From JACKGS01 sp964448015 (GTDB lineage Bacteria; Patescibacteriota; Saccharimonadia; Saccharimonadales; UBA7683): 22,073 bases of DNA. A program made the translations under genes and the position numbers. Under the pieces are notes generated by a model. That model saw only the letters and a program-made list of their open reading frames with translations, searched no databases and had not been told where the DNA came from. The stretch lies in contig CAYUUV010000017.1 of the NCBI GenBank assembly GCA_964448015.1, forward strand, positions 1-22,073, written 5' to 3'. Of the stretch, positions 8,254 to 15,046 are shown piece by piece (the stretch's first letter is position 1; the number at the start of each line of letters is the position of its first letter).

Positions 8254-8420
8254 CCACTATTGCTACGGTTGGGGATTGTAGAGTTTTGCGCGGCGCTGTC
8301 AATCGCTCCCCTGCTCTTTGCGATAGACGATTTCGCGGTGTGTGGGATGCTTCGATAACCACGTCTTCTTCTCTTCGCATACGCATCGGGTTCCCGTAGA
8401 GTGTTCACTTTGTGCGACAT
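8187..8420 (-). CDS. doubtful small basic ORF
   Basis: A 77-codon frame from ATG, very basic (AKRRRRGYRS) with a short hydrophobic end (TIIFLAIAGSITVH). No clear ribosome site. Another frame over the same bases is equally open when TGA is allowed. It overlaps one arm of the inverted repeat, so non-coding status is at least as likely. Confidence 0.2.
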   Translation of the reverse strand: MSHKVNTLREPDAYAKRRRRGYRSIPHTAKSSIAKSRGAIDSAAQNSTIPNRSNSGKFEFSQRTIIFLAIAGSITVH

Positions 8421-8574
8421 GGGCTTGCGCTTTTGGACTTGGCCAGTAAAACCAAAACCTTGCTGGTGAAAAGAAAAAGTGGGCTGCTATGGCTTGATAA
8501 CTGCTCGTTTGTCAGATAGCTCTGCATGGATATTTAGCATTATGGCTTCCTGCAACTTGCAGGCAGATGGCCTA

Positions 8575-8892
8575 CTATGTGCCAATCATGGCAACGATGT
8601 TGGTAACAACCGGCTTGAAGTAGTGGTCAATCTCGATGCGTGGCACACCGTTCCAGGTGATATTAGTGAGTTCATCGATGCTGATATATCCCCATTCGTC
8701 TTCAAATAGGCCTGTGACGTAACCAAAAGCAATACGTTCTTCTGGATCGTATTCGGTGATGTACCAGGTGCCAGATCAGGCCATATCGAAGAGTTTGGCG
8801 ATAAAGCGGGGATCTTCTTCGTATTCTTGGGATCTGAGTGGATAGCCTTTGGTGAGCTTGGCCAGGCGCGTGAGGAATTGTGCTTTTTTCAT
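8575..8892 (-). CDS. DUF2958-like protein with one in-frame TGA
   Basis: With TGA at 8776-8778 as sense, this is 105 aa ending in TAG. The sequence before the TGA (MKKAQFLTRLAKLTKGYPLR, then EEDPRFIAKLFDMA) and after it (SGTWYITEYDPEERIAFGYV, then GYISIDEL) together follow the DUF2958 pattern: AKLF, about 7 residues, TWYxTEYDPE, FGYV, EWGYISIDEL, and a final hydrophobic/charged strand IEIDHYFKP. Function of this small domain is not established; it is frequent on plasmids and conjugative elements. The frame is open upstream to about 9020 but without another ATG; a TTG at 8973 preceded by AAGGA is an alternative start. Under the standard code the domain is cut in the middle. Confidence 0.75.
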
Positions 8893-9074
8893 GGGGGGTT
8901 GGGTTAAGAAATAGGCTTGACCTGTTCCGCCGTTGCGTTTCGAGAAAAGGCAAGGAGGAACGCGTAGCGGCAAATCCTTGTCCTTTTTGAGAGCAACGGT
9001 ATGGTCAATGCGCTATTTCGCCAACACCCCATGAAAAAACACTCCCAAACTAGCCCTGCTGATACCAGTTTTGG

Positions 9075-9914
9075 CTATCTGAACCATCCTGCGAGGTAGA
9101 ACGCCCTCGCCTTCCATATCGTCCCGATGGCTGCCAAAAACGAAAACGCATTCTTGAGCGTGATGTCCCACAACGGGCCGGTGTTGGTGAGTACATGGAA
9201 CAATCCAGCGACTATTAACACCACGCCAGAAAAGCCCATACCCCAAAGCATGCTTGCCGCAAACAAACGAAACGCTGAGCCAGGTTGACGCAATGCATGC
9301 CATGTGATTGAACCTCGACCAAATAAGATTTGTATCGCTGAGAAAAAGCCTGCTGGTGAAAAAGAAAAGTTGTGTTTGCAGAGTTTAAACTTATAAGAGT
9401 TATAGCTCTTTGGAGTTTTAGAGTTTTCCCACTTAAACGGGTTTTCTTCTGGTTTAGTTGAATTTTCATCATATCGAGTACCGCAGCCGGACTGGTCACC
9501 TGATGTGTTCCGCCCATTCTCCTGCGCCTTGCGCCGTCGCTCGTACTCCTGGGCAGCTTCCTCCCTGCTCGGCTCTCGCTCTTGATTGGTTTTAGCGCCA
9601 TACCCTGACGACGTATGCCCATTCCAGTCACCCGAAAATTTGGTCACGATCAATAAAGCATATTGTTCATAGGCTGCTCGTTTACCTGTTGGCGATAAAC
9701 TCTCCTGCTGCGAAACAATAAGATCTGCCAATTTAAAAAGAGTGTTTTGAAATAGCTCTTCCGTAGGTAGAGTCAATAGATCTTGCAAACTTACACCGTC
9801 ACGCTGCATTCTCTTGAGGGCGCTTTCAAGCGCCGTCTGCGCCTCTGCTTGCTCGGGACTCGTTGCCCGCGCCAGTATTTTTGCCACACGAAGTATGGCA
9901 TCGTAATTCGACAT
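9075..9914 (-). CDS. membrane protein of the partition operon, 279 aa
   Basis: ATG start 12 bases after the parB-like stop, stop TAG. Residues about 5-50 (ILRVAKILARATSPEQAEAQ, then LQDLLTLP) resemble a DUF2786-like N-terminal helical unit. The middle is hydrophilic and Glu/Arg-rich. Two hydrophobic segments near the C-terminus (about 215-240, MLWGMGFSGVVLIVAGLF, and about 252-275) indicate membrane insertion. The stretch ENPFKWENSKTPKSYNSYKF around residue 155 is encoded by the AT-rich repeated word shared with the parB-like gene, so it looks like an insertion into the coding sequence. Role unknown; the operon position suggests a link with plasmid maintenance. Confidence 0.75.
   Translation of the reverse strand: MSNYDAILRVAKILARATSPEQAEAQTALESALKRMQRDGVSLQDLLTLPTEELFQNTLFKLADLIVSQQESLSPTGKRAAYEQYALLIVTKFSGDWNGHTSSGYGAKTNQEREPSREEAAQEYERRRKAQENGRNTSGDQSGCGTRYDENSTKPEENPFKWENSKTPKSYNSYKFKLCKHNFSFSPAGFFSAIQILFGRGSITWHALRQPGSAFRLFAASMLWGMGFSGVVLIVAGLFHVLTNTGPLWDITLKNAFSFLAAIGTIWKARAFYLAGWFR
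9380..9438. repeat. AT-rich palindromic repeat copy inside a coding sequence
   Basis: Contains AGAGTTTTCCCACTTAAAC (9420-9438), 18 of 19 bases identical to 10150-10168, and the small hairpin AAGAG/CTCTT (about 9395-9410). It lies in frame within the 279-aa protein gene. Confidence 0.6.
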
Positions 9915-9926
9915 CCCCGTGAACGC

Positions 9927-10343
9927 CTATTTTGAATTGATTAATTTATCGAGTGCAAATGCAACACACTCATCTAAAGTTGTAAGTGGCCGTCCCTCAC
10001 TGTCTTTTAACCGCTCATCAACCAAAGCACGGTCAACCTGCTTTTTCAATGATCTTGATATTTTTGGACTGATTTTGACGTATTCAATGGACGGGTCTTT
10101 TAAGGTCTTACGCCCGGTTTTATTTGGAACTTCAACTCTTTTATTCTCAAGAGTTTTACCACTTAAACTCTTTAACTCTTTTCCGTTTTCACTTTTTAAC
10201 TCTTTAGAGTTTTCATTCTTTGCCTCTTCAATTGGTTGTACGCGTTGTATGACGGCTTTTGGTAGCTCATCACGTTTTTCTGCAATGCGTCCAAGAAGGT
10301 TGCCAATATCGGGCACGGTCATTTTTGTTGTTTTATTATTCAT
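9927..10343 (-). CDS. small partition partner protein (parB-like role)
   Basis: 138 aa. Its ATG overlaps the end of parA by 8 bases (ATGAATAA), so it is probably translationally coupled. The family is not certain: there is no classical ParB spacer/HTH domain. The C-terminal half (YVKISPKISRSLKKQVDRAL, then TTLDECVAFALDKLI) looks like a ribbon-helix-helix or helical DNA-binding unit, as in small partner proteins of ParA plasmid systems. The N-terminal half contains the repeats NSKELKSENGKELKSLSGKT, encoded by a 24-bp tandem repeat. Expected role: bind the centromere and stimulate ParA. Stop TAG. Confidence 0.75.
   Translation of the reverse strand: MNNKTTKMTVPDIGNLLGRIAEKRDELPKAVIQRVQPIEEAKNENSKELKSENGKELKSLSGKTLENKRVEVPNKTGRKTLKDPSIEYVKISPKISRSLKKQVDRALVDERLKDSEGRPLTTLDECVAFALDKLINSK
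10134..10214. repeat. AT-rich repeat cluster inside the parB-like gene
   Basis: Two adjacent 24-bp units (10167-10190 and 10191-10214) agree at 20 of 24 bases. Embedded inverted repeats are AACTCTT/AAGAGTT with an 8-base spacer (10134-10155) and AACTCT/AGAGTT with a 2-base spacer (10198-10211). The 19-base word 10150-10168 recurs at 9420-9438. Confidence 0.75.
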
Positions 10344-10989
10344 AAGTATTTTTCAGTAATGAAATAAGTTCTTTGCCCAGCGCTTCAATCTCTTCACGCG
10401 CTTTTGGGTTTTCATCACCCAAAACCGTGTTTGATTTCAAAAGTGAACGCATATAGGCAACGCGATTGCCAATTTCAGCTTTCAAAACAGGGAACTCCGT
10501 CTTTTCGAGCTCGGTTCGTATTTGCGTAGTGAAGTCTGTGCCAGTAATCACCATGGTCATCACCACAGCTGCAATCAAATCTTTGCGTTTGGTTTTTGCC
10601 TGACGAATCAAATCTAACGTATCCCCAATAGCCAAAAAGTCGAGAGGGGAGGCTTTACATGGAACCAAAATTACATTTGTAATTTCAAAGACATCTTGCA
10701 ACTCTTTTGATAAGTAGGGCGGGGTGTCAATAATTGCAATGTCATACGGCTCTAAAAGAGTCAGTAAATCTTTATACGTTTTATAACTTCCTCGCTCAAT
10801 CACATGCTCAGGCTCACGGCCATCTTGATCCGAGAAGGTTCTTACCAATTTTGAGAGACTGCCTTGCGGATCAATGTCAACAAGCGCCGTTTTATAGCCA
10901 CCACCAGCGAAATAACCACGCAAATTTGTTGCCAACGTTGATTTACCAACGCCGCCTTTTTGGTGAGCCAATGTAATGATTAGAGCCAT
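10336..10989 (-). CDS. parA: ParA-family partition ATPase
   Basis: 217 aa. Deviant Walker A KGGVGKST at residues 11-18, Walker A' region VDIDPQGS at about 38-45, Walker B-like IAIIDTPP. The short form without an N-terminal HTH is typical of type Ib ParA proteins, in which the small partner, not ParA, represses the operon. A good ribosome site AAGAAGGT precedes the ATG. A sigma-70-like promoter and a 12-bp inverted repeat lie directly upstream, so autoregulation at that operator is likely. First gene of a three-gene operon with the parB-like and membrane-protein genes. Confidence 0.94.
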   Translation of the reverse strand: MALIITLAHQKGGVGKSTLATNLRGYFAGGGYKTALVDIDPQGSLSKLVRTFSDQDGREPEHVIERGSYKTYKDLLTLLEPYDIAIIDTPPYLSKELQDVFEITNVILVPCKASPLDFLAIGDTLDLIRQAKTKRKDLIAAVVMTMVITGTDFTTQIRTELEKTEFPVLKAEIGNRVAYMRSLLKSNTVLGDENPKAREEIEALGKELISLLKNTYE

Positions 10990-11005
10990 AATTACCTTCT
11001 TAAAT

Positions 11006-11045
11006 TCTAAAGTGTTTTACCGTTTAACCTCTTAAACACTTTAGA
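11006..11045. promoter_or_regulatory. parA operator / possible centromere inverted repeat
   Basis: Perfect 12-bp arms TCTAAAGTGTTT (11006-11017) and AAACACTTTAGA (11034-11045), with a 16-base spacer. The right arm touches the -10 element of the parA promoter, so a bound protein would block transcription. The spacer (GTTTTACCGTTTAAC) resembles the word repeated inside the downstream genes. Confidence 0.75.
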
Positions 11046-11072
11046 GTGTACTCAGGCGATCTATTTTGTCAA
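11045..11072 (-). promoter_or_regulatory. parA operon promoter
   Basis: On the minus strand, TTGACA (11072-11067), 16-base spacer, TACACT (11050-11045). The -35 is consensus and the -10 matches 4 of 6. The -35 lies within the palindrome ATTTTGT/ACAAAAT (11063-11078). Confidence 0.65.
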
Positions 11073-11235
11073 CAAAATTTCGATTGTTTAAAATTTGACT
11101 TGGAATTGGAAACTGCTGAGGGACTAATCATTAATTCAAAACTGTTTAAAGCGACTTTGCGGCCTTTTAAATGGCAAAGCATAGGGAAAGGGGAGGGGAG
11201 TTAGTTAAAAACGTTGCTATCATTGCTTAAATACG

Positions 11236-11254
11236 ATTTAAACGCCGTTTAAAT
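11236..11254. repeat. 19-bp perfect palindrome
   Basis: ATTTAAACG, one base, CGTTTAAAT. It belongs to the GTTTAAA/TTTAAAC word family scattered between parA and the iterons; possible partition-protein site. Confidence 0.55.
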
Positions 11255-11315
11255 GATGATTACAGCCTCTCAATGTGCTGATATCTGATTGTTTTAGGTG
11301 TTTTTCCAAAAATGA

Positions 11316-11370
11316 AAGCAGTAGCGAGTCCGTTTTTAAAAAACCTTTTGATGGCTTATTGCTACTGCTT
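11316..11370. repeat. 10-bp inverted repeat with long loop in the origin region
   Basis: AAGCAGTAGC (11316-11325) and GCTACTGCTT (11361-11370) are exact complements around a 35-base AT-rich loop. It could be a structured origin element or part of a copy-control RNA. No promoter evidence was seen for the latter. Confidence 0.4.
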
Positions 11371-11442
11371 AATAGTTTAAGAGAGTAGCTTTAATACCTT
11401 TAGGTCTTGAATTCTTCATACTGGATAAGGACTTACAGAGCG

Positions 11443-11846
11443 AAAGGTGGAAGAATTCCGCGGGGGAGTGCGGCGGGGTGGGGGGCGGGGGGGGGGGGGC
11501 GGGGGGGGGGTGGGGGGGGGGGGGGGGNNNNNNNNNNCACCCCACAAAAGAGTAAGGATTCACCCCCCTGGTAGCCCGGAAGGTGGAAGAATTCACACCC
11601 ACGTTTTTTCAAAAGAGGAAGGATTCACCCTATAAAAGAGGAAGAAAACACCCCCTTTTAGTGCTCAAAGGTGGAAGAATTCACCCCCCGTGGAAAATAA
11701 TTCACCCTAAAGAGTGAATCCTTACATGCTGAATTGACTTTTTGTTCCAATTAGCAGTGAATATTCAGAAATTCCAAAATAATGACCATGATTTTAAGAA
11801 AGGAATGAGAAAACCGAGGCGTGAAAGGTGGAAGAAAACACCCCCC
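11443..11846. repeat. iterons of the plasmid origin
   Basis: About eight direct copies of a unit approximating AAAGGTGGAAGAATTCACCC, with a variable C tail: 11443-11458, 11546-11568, 11578-11600, 11611-11630, 11634-11655, 11667-11689, 11690-11707 (degenerate) and 11824-11846. One inverted copy is at 11709-11724. Iterons are the binding sites of Rep_3/RepB-type initiators such as the gene that follows. The array is broken by a gap (11528-11537) preceded by a G-only smear, so the copy number is underestimated. Confidence 0.88.
11475..11537. other. G-rich smear and assembly gap within the iteron array
   Basis: Almost pure G with a few C and T, running into ten N. Its position at a read or contig edge, inside a repeat array, points to low-quality base calls rather than genuine sequence. 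Confidence 0.75.
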
Positions 11847-11899
11847 TAGACTAGCTAAAGACATAGAGTCAATGAAAAGCGGGAGGGTGGAAAAATAAT

Positions 11900-11927
11900 T
11901 TGACACGCCTTCCACCTTAAATATAAT
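11900..11927 (+). promoter_or_regulatory. rep promoter with inverted iteron half-site in the spacer
   Basis: TTGACA (11900-11905), 16-base spacer, TATAAT (11922-11927): full consensus -35 and -10. The spacer holds GCCTTCCACCTT (11907-11918), the reverse complement of an iteron core (AAGGTGGAAGGC). A direct partial copy, GGGTGGAAAAATAATT, lies just before it. This is the expected layout of autorepression by Rep dimers. Confidence 0.87.
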
Positions 11928-11950
11928 GACCATACGATAGTAATAACCGC

Positions 11951-13249
11951 ATGGCCAAAACTCTACGCGTCGCTGAAGAGCGCCCCCTCATCAAAACCCC
12001 GCAAGAGCTTGTACACATCAAGCACAAGATCAGTCTGCGCCAATATAAATATTGGTTGTTGATGTTGCGTGCGTACAGAGAAGCCTATGAGCTTGGCAGC
12101 ATACCCAATGAGCAAGGATATTACTTGCTACCCATTGCGACGTTTGAGCACTGGCTGGGCTATGAGCTGGTTCGTGGTGAACTAAAAGCCGATTTAGAGT
12201 CCATACGACGCGAACCAATTATTTACAACGTTTTGGGAAAAGACGGTAAAAAAATCTTGCGTGGTGCGGGATTCATATCTGAATGGGAATTGACGGCCAA
12301 CTGGGTAGGTTTCAAATTACCAAGCTTCTTGATGGAAAGTATTCAGCAGCTTGATTTGAAAAACTCAATTTTTCAAAAAATCAACTGGGAGGTATTTAAC
12401 AGCTTCACAGGAAAATACGAAGCAATTTTGTACAAGCTGTGTCGAGATTACGTGGGATCTAGAAGAACTCCTACTCTGAGCATTCAAGAATACCGTGAAT
12501 ACATGGGACTCAAAGATCAGGAATATGCGGCGTTCAAGGATCTCAATAAGTTCGTCATCTCGGCACCTATTAAGCGCATCAATAATAGTGCTGCTGCGGA
12601 CATCACAATTGAAGCGGTATTCAAACGAGAAGCACGAAAAGCGGTATCGGTTCAATTTTTAGTCACACCCAAACAGCAAACCATGCTTGATCTTGGTGAT
12701 GATCCAGCGTTTCGTTTTGCCCGTGTCACAATTGCTCTTGCCCAACAAAAAGAGTACCTGGCAAATAAAAACCCAGAGATGATAGAGTTATCTATACAGC
12801 GTGCCAATGAGTATGGTGAAGAAGAAGAGAAAAAAGGGAAAGCGGTTAATTTTGGTGCTTTGTATCGCAAAGCGATTGAAGAAGATTGGGGAACTGAGTA
12901 TCAGTCAAAGAAGTTGCGCGAAGCCGAGAAACTGCTAACTCAAAACAATCACAAAGAAAAAGCAGACAGTGAGTTTCAAACCAAACGCCTAGACGAACTC
13001 AAAGCCGACTTCCAGCGCATGGCAACGTTGGCCGCTATCAAAGCACTCACTCTTGAAGACCGACAAAAACATGCCGAAGCCTTCATAGCCGAAGTAGGGC
13101 AGGGTAGGGCACAAAGCTACAACCCAGATAAGGCAGATTTTGGGGATACAGTAGAACGCGCCAAATTCAATAATGTTTTACGTCAGCAACTGGCACCAGC
13201 CTTCGATCAAACAGCTTTCGACACCTGGCTCAAACTCCAAAAGAGATAA
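11951..13249 (+). CDS. replication initiation protein, Rep_3/RepB-like family
   Basis: 432 aa, ATG start about 23 bases after the -10 box, stop TAA. The N-terminal part (about 1-240) has the features of iteron-binding initiators with two winged-helix domains, for example HKISLRQYKYWLLMLRAYRE, FNSFTGKYEAILYKLCRDYV, LSIQEYREYMGLKDQEYAAF and DLNKFVISAPIKRIN. The rest is a highly charged helical extension (EEEEKKGKAVNFG, then KLREAEKLLTQ) ending in WLKLQKR, longer than minimal Rep_3 proteins. Directly preceded by iterons and a promoter carrying an inverted iteron, so it both starts replication and probably represses itself. No ribosome site is obvious. Confidence 0.92.
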   Translation: MAKTLRVAEERPLIKTPQELVHIKHKISLRQYKYWLLMLRAYREAYELGSIPNEQGYYLLPIATFEHWLGYELVRGELKADLESIRREPIIYNVLGKDGKKILRGAGFISEWELTANWVGFKLPSFLMESIQQLDLKNSIFQKINWEVFNSFTGKYEAILYKLCRDYVGSRRTPTLSIQEYREYMGLKDQEYAAFKDLNKFVISAPIKRINNSAAADITIEAVFKREARKAVSVQFLVTPKQQTMLDLGDDPAFRFARVTIALAQQKEYLANKNPEMIELSIQRANEYGEEEEKKGKAVNFGALYRKAIEEDWGTEYQSKKLREAEKLLTQNNHKEKADSEFQTKRLDELKADFQRMATLAAIKALTLEDRQKHAEAFIAEVGQGRAQSYNPDKADFGDTVERAKFNNVLRQQLAPAFDQTAFDTWLKLQKR

Positions 13250-13295
13250 AACACCGCAAAAGTTACAGCTATCATTATTTCTTCACCTTAACCGA

Positions 13296-14150
13296 ATGAT
13301 TTCGCCCATGTCTTCAACTGATTCGCAAAATTTCTACCCAGAGGTTTTGACTGAACTGGCACCTAAGTTTGCGCAGGCAGATACCTTGCGGGATCAAATC
13401 GACGGGCTGAAAGATGGGAACCCATCATTATGGGAAACTATCGTCAACAGGTTGCGTACCGACTGGACATACCATTCCAATGGTATTGAAGGCAGCACCC
13501 TTACTCGCGGAGAGACCCATTTTTTCTTGTCAGAAGGACTGACAGTTGAGGGGAAACCGTTTAAAGATTTTTTGGATGCAAAAAACCATGCCGAAGCCAT
13601 AGACATTTTGTTTGAAATTTTTACCGACAAACATCCTATTTCCGAGAGTTTCATAAAAGAAAGCAATTCCCTGCTTTTGCAAGGTGTGAAATCGACACCT
13701 GCGATCAATGCCATGGGACACAGGACACAAAAACCAGCAACCCCGGGAGAGTACAAAACCCTCGCTAACCATGTGCAACGCCTTGATGGCAGCATTCACT
13801 ACTACGTCGAGCCTATCCACGTGAGAAGTCAAATGGAGGAATTGGTGCGCTGGGTGAATGAATCTATGCAGACTGTACACGCTATCCATGTTGCTGCTAT
13901 CGCTCATTACAACTTGGTGCGCATCCATCCGTTTGATGACGGTAACGGTCGAGGCGCACGGATACTGATGAACCTTATCTTGCTTAAAGGGGGATATTTT
14001 CCAGCGGTCATTCGCCTAGAGACAAAACGCAAGTACCTTGAGGCACTCAATCAAGCAAACCAAGGCAACCTAGAGCCATTCATCAGCTTCATTGCAGATA
14101 CCGTGATTGCCACCAAACAATCCGTGCTGGATGCACTCACCAAAAAATAG
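13296..14150 (+). CDS. fic: second Fic family protein
   Basis: 284 aa from the ATG at 13296 (a second ATG at 13308 is possible). The frame is open further upstream but would overlap the rep gene. Fic motif HPFDDGNGRGAR at about residues 211-222. Inhibitory motif SNGIEG at about 61-66, N-terminal to the Fic core, so a class II self-inhibited enzyme is expected. Unlike the first Fic protein it has no winged-helix tail. It follows rep by 46 bases and may be cotranscribed. Likely activity: AMP transfer to a protein target; the target is unknown. Stop TAG. Confidence 0.92.
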   Translation: MISPMSSTDSQNFYPEVLTELAPKFAQADTLRDQIDGLKDGNPSLWETIVNRLRTDWTYHSNGIEGSTLTRGETHFFLSEGLTVEGKPFKDFLDAKNHAEAIDILFEIFTDKHPISESFIKESNSLLLQGVKSTPAINAMGHRTQKPATPGEYKTLANHVQRLDGSIHYYVEPIHVRSQMEELVRWVNESMQTVHAIHVAAIAHYNLVRIHPFDDGNGRGARILMNLILLKGGYFPAVIRLETKRKYLEALNQANQGNLEPFISFIADTVIATKQSVLDALTKK

Positions 14151-14181
14151 GGCAGGGGATGATGCCACGAAATAGTCAAGG

Positions 14182-14475
14182 ATGTTGCAAACCATGATGG
14201 TTTCAGACTTCGTACAACGCATCGCTAATGTGGTCAATCTCAACATAACGGGAATCGTCATCACAATCATTGTGTCTATCGTATTTGGCACTGTGACCCA
14301 CAAAGTAGCCACAAGTATTCAAAGCCACGTTGTTTACACGGTTTGCGCTTTGCTTCTGTATTTGTTTTGGTATGACGGTATGAACGACAGTATCCCTGTA
14401 ATGCAAGTTGCTATGACCGTCAGCCTAGTGGTGGCAGGCAGGGAAGGGTACAAGCGCCTACTTGGCCGTTATTGA
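14182..14475 (+). CDS. small integral membrane protein
   Basis: 97 aa with three likely membrane segments: about residues 20-40 (ITGIVITIIVSIVFGTVT), 48-65 (VVYTVCALLLYLFW) and 72-88 (VMQVAMTVSLVVA), then a basic tail EGYKRLLGRY. Size and layout recall holin-like or small conjugation membrane proteins, but no family is recognised. It starts 31 bases after the Fic gene. The frame ends in TGA (14473-14475); read as sense, it adds three codons to TAA at 14482-14484. Confidence 0.65.
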   Translation: MLQTMMVSDFVQRIANVVNLNITGIVITIIVSIVFGTVTHKVATSIQSHVVYTVCALLLYLFWYDGMNDSIPVMQVAMTVSLVVAGREGYKRLLGRY

Positions 14476-14499
14476 AATCTTTAATGAAAGCTTTCGTTC

Positions 14500-14835
14500 T
14501 TAGAGGTCTTTCAAATCCCGTGCCTTATTCTCATCAGCGAGCCGCTGCCTATGAAAATGGAATTTCCAGCTACAAAAAGCTGATAGTCCAGCAACGGCCA
14601 AAACAACAAACAATTCTGGCGGGAAACTCGCAAACATACTGCCAGCGGGCATCAGTCCCGCCCAAAACAATGCGCCCGGCACTTGGATAAATAACTCCAC
14701 TAAGCCCTGCGCCCAAAACTTACCTACCAGTAAGCGGCCAATCATCCCTGCGCCAACAGAGAGCAACAAACCCAGAGCCAACAAGCTCAGCACAAACCAC
14801 TTGGTGCGCAAAGCGCTGCGCTCATTTTTTTTCAT
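14500..14835 (-). CDS. small integral membrane protein
   Basis: 111 aa, ATG start with AGGA about 10 bases upstream, stop TAA. Hydrophobic segments at about residues 13-37 (FVLSLLALGLLLSVGAGMIG), 45-62 and 72-88 (ELFVVLAVAGLSAFCSW), followed by a basic His/Arg/Lys-rich tail (KFHFHRQRLADENKARDLK). Function unknown. It converges with the preceding membrane-protein gene. Confidence 0.7.
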   Translation of the reverse strand: MKKNERSALRTKWFVLSLLALGLLLSVGAGMIGRLLVGKFWAQGLVELFIQVPGALFWAGLMPAGSMFASFPPELFVVLAVAGLSAFCSWKFHFHRQRLADENKARDLKDL

Positions 14836-15046
14836 AAATCAATAATCCTAATAAATGCAAAAATCAATGCCAAAAATATTTAGTAAATGTGAAAAATATC
14901 ACGCATCTTCAATATAAATCCAATACTAAGAAAATATGTTGCACCGCAGTATTCCATAAGTTGTGAGTTATGGATATAGTGAATCTTGCATAAAGTAAAC
15001 GCTAAAAAATCCTAACAAACAACTATTCTACAGAAAGAGACTTCCC

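Larger units (their letters stand above)
7909..8574. other. gene-poor region upstream of mobC, candidate oriT
   Basis: The stretch between mobC and the DUF2958-like gene carries a 16-G tract (8030-8045), a separated inverted repeat (8109-8124 with 8238-8253), a second AGAGTTTT word near 8280, and a short palindrome CCTGCAA/TTGCAGG (8549-8563). Its position next to mobC makes it the natural oriT location. I could not identify a nic consensus. Several overlapping frames are open, including a Pro-rich one whose Pro run is only the translated G/C tract; I trust none. Confidence 0.5.
10990..11950. other. partition control region plus replication origin (oriV)
   Basis: A 960-base gene-free region between divergent parA and rep. 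From left to right: parA operator and promoter; several GTTTAAA words (11086, 11144) and the palindrome at 11236-11254; a 10-bp inverted repeat with a long loop (11316-11370); iterons in a G/C-tract and gap-damaged stretch; the rep promoter. No 9-base DnaA box TTATNCACA was found by eye. Confidence 0.85.

Noticed and set aside
8479..8709. Plus-strand 76-codon frame
   Set aside because: Antisense to the DUF2958-like gene, whose minus-strand reading matches a known domain pattern.
11475..11527. G-quadruplex-forming G tract in the origin
   Set aside because: Nearly pure G directly before an N gap within a repeat array; most simply degraded base calls, so no biological claim is made.
13173..13295. 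Longer N-terminus for the second Fic protein
   Set aside because: Would overlap the rep gene by 77 bases and adds no Fic-like sequence; the ATG at 13296 fits the family.
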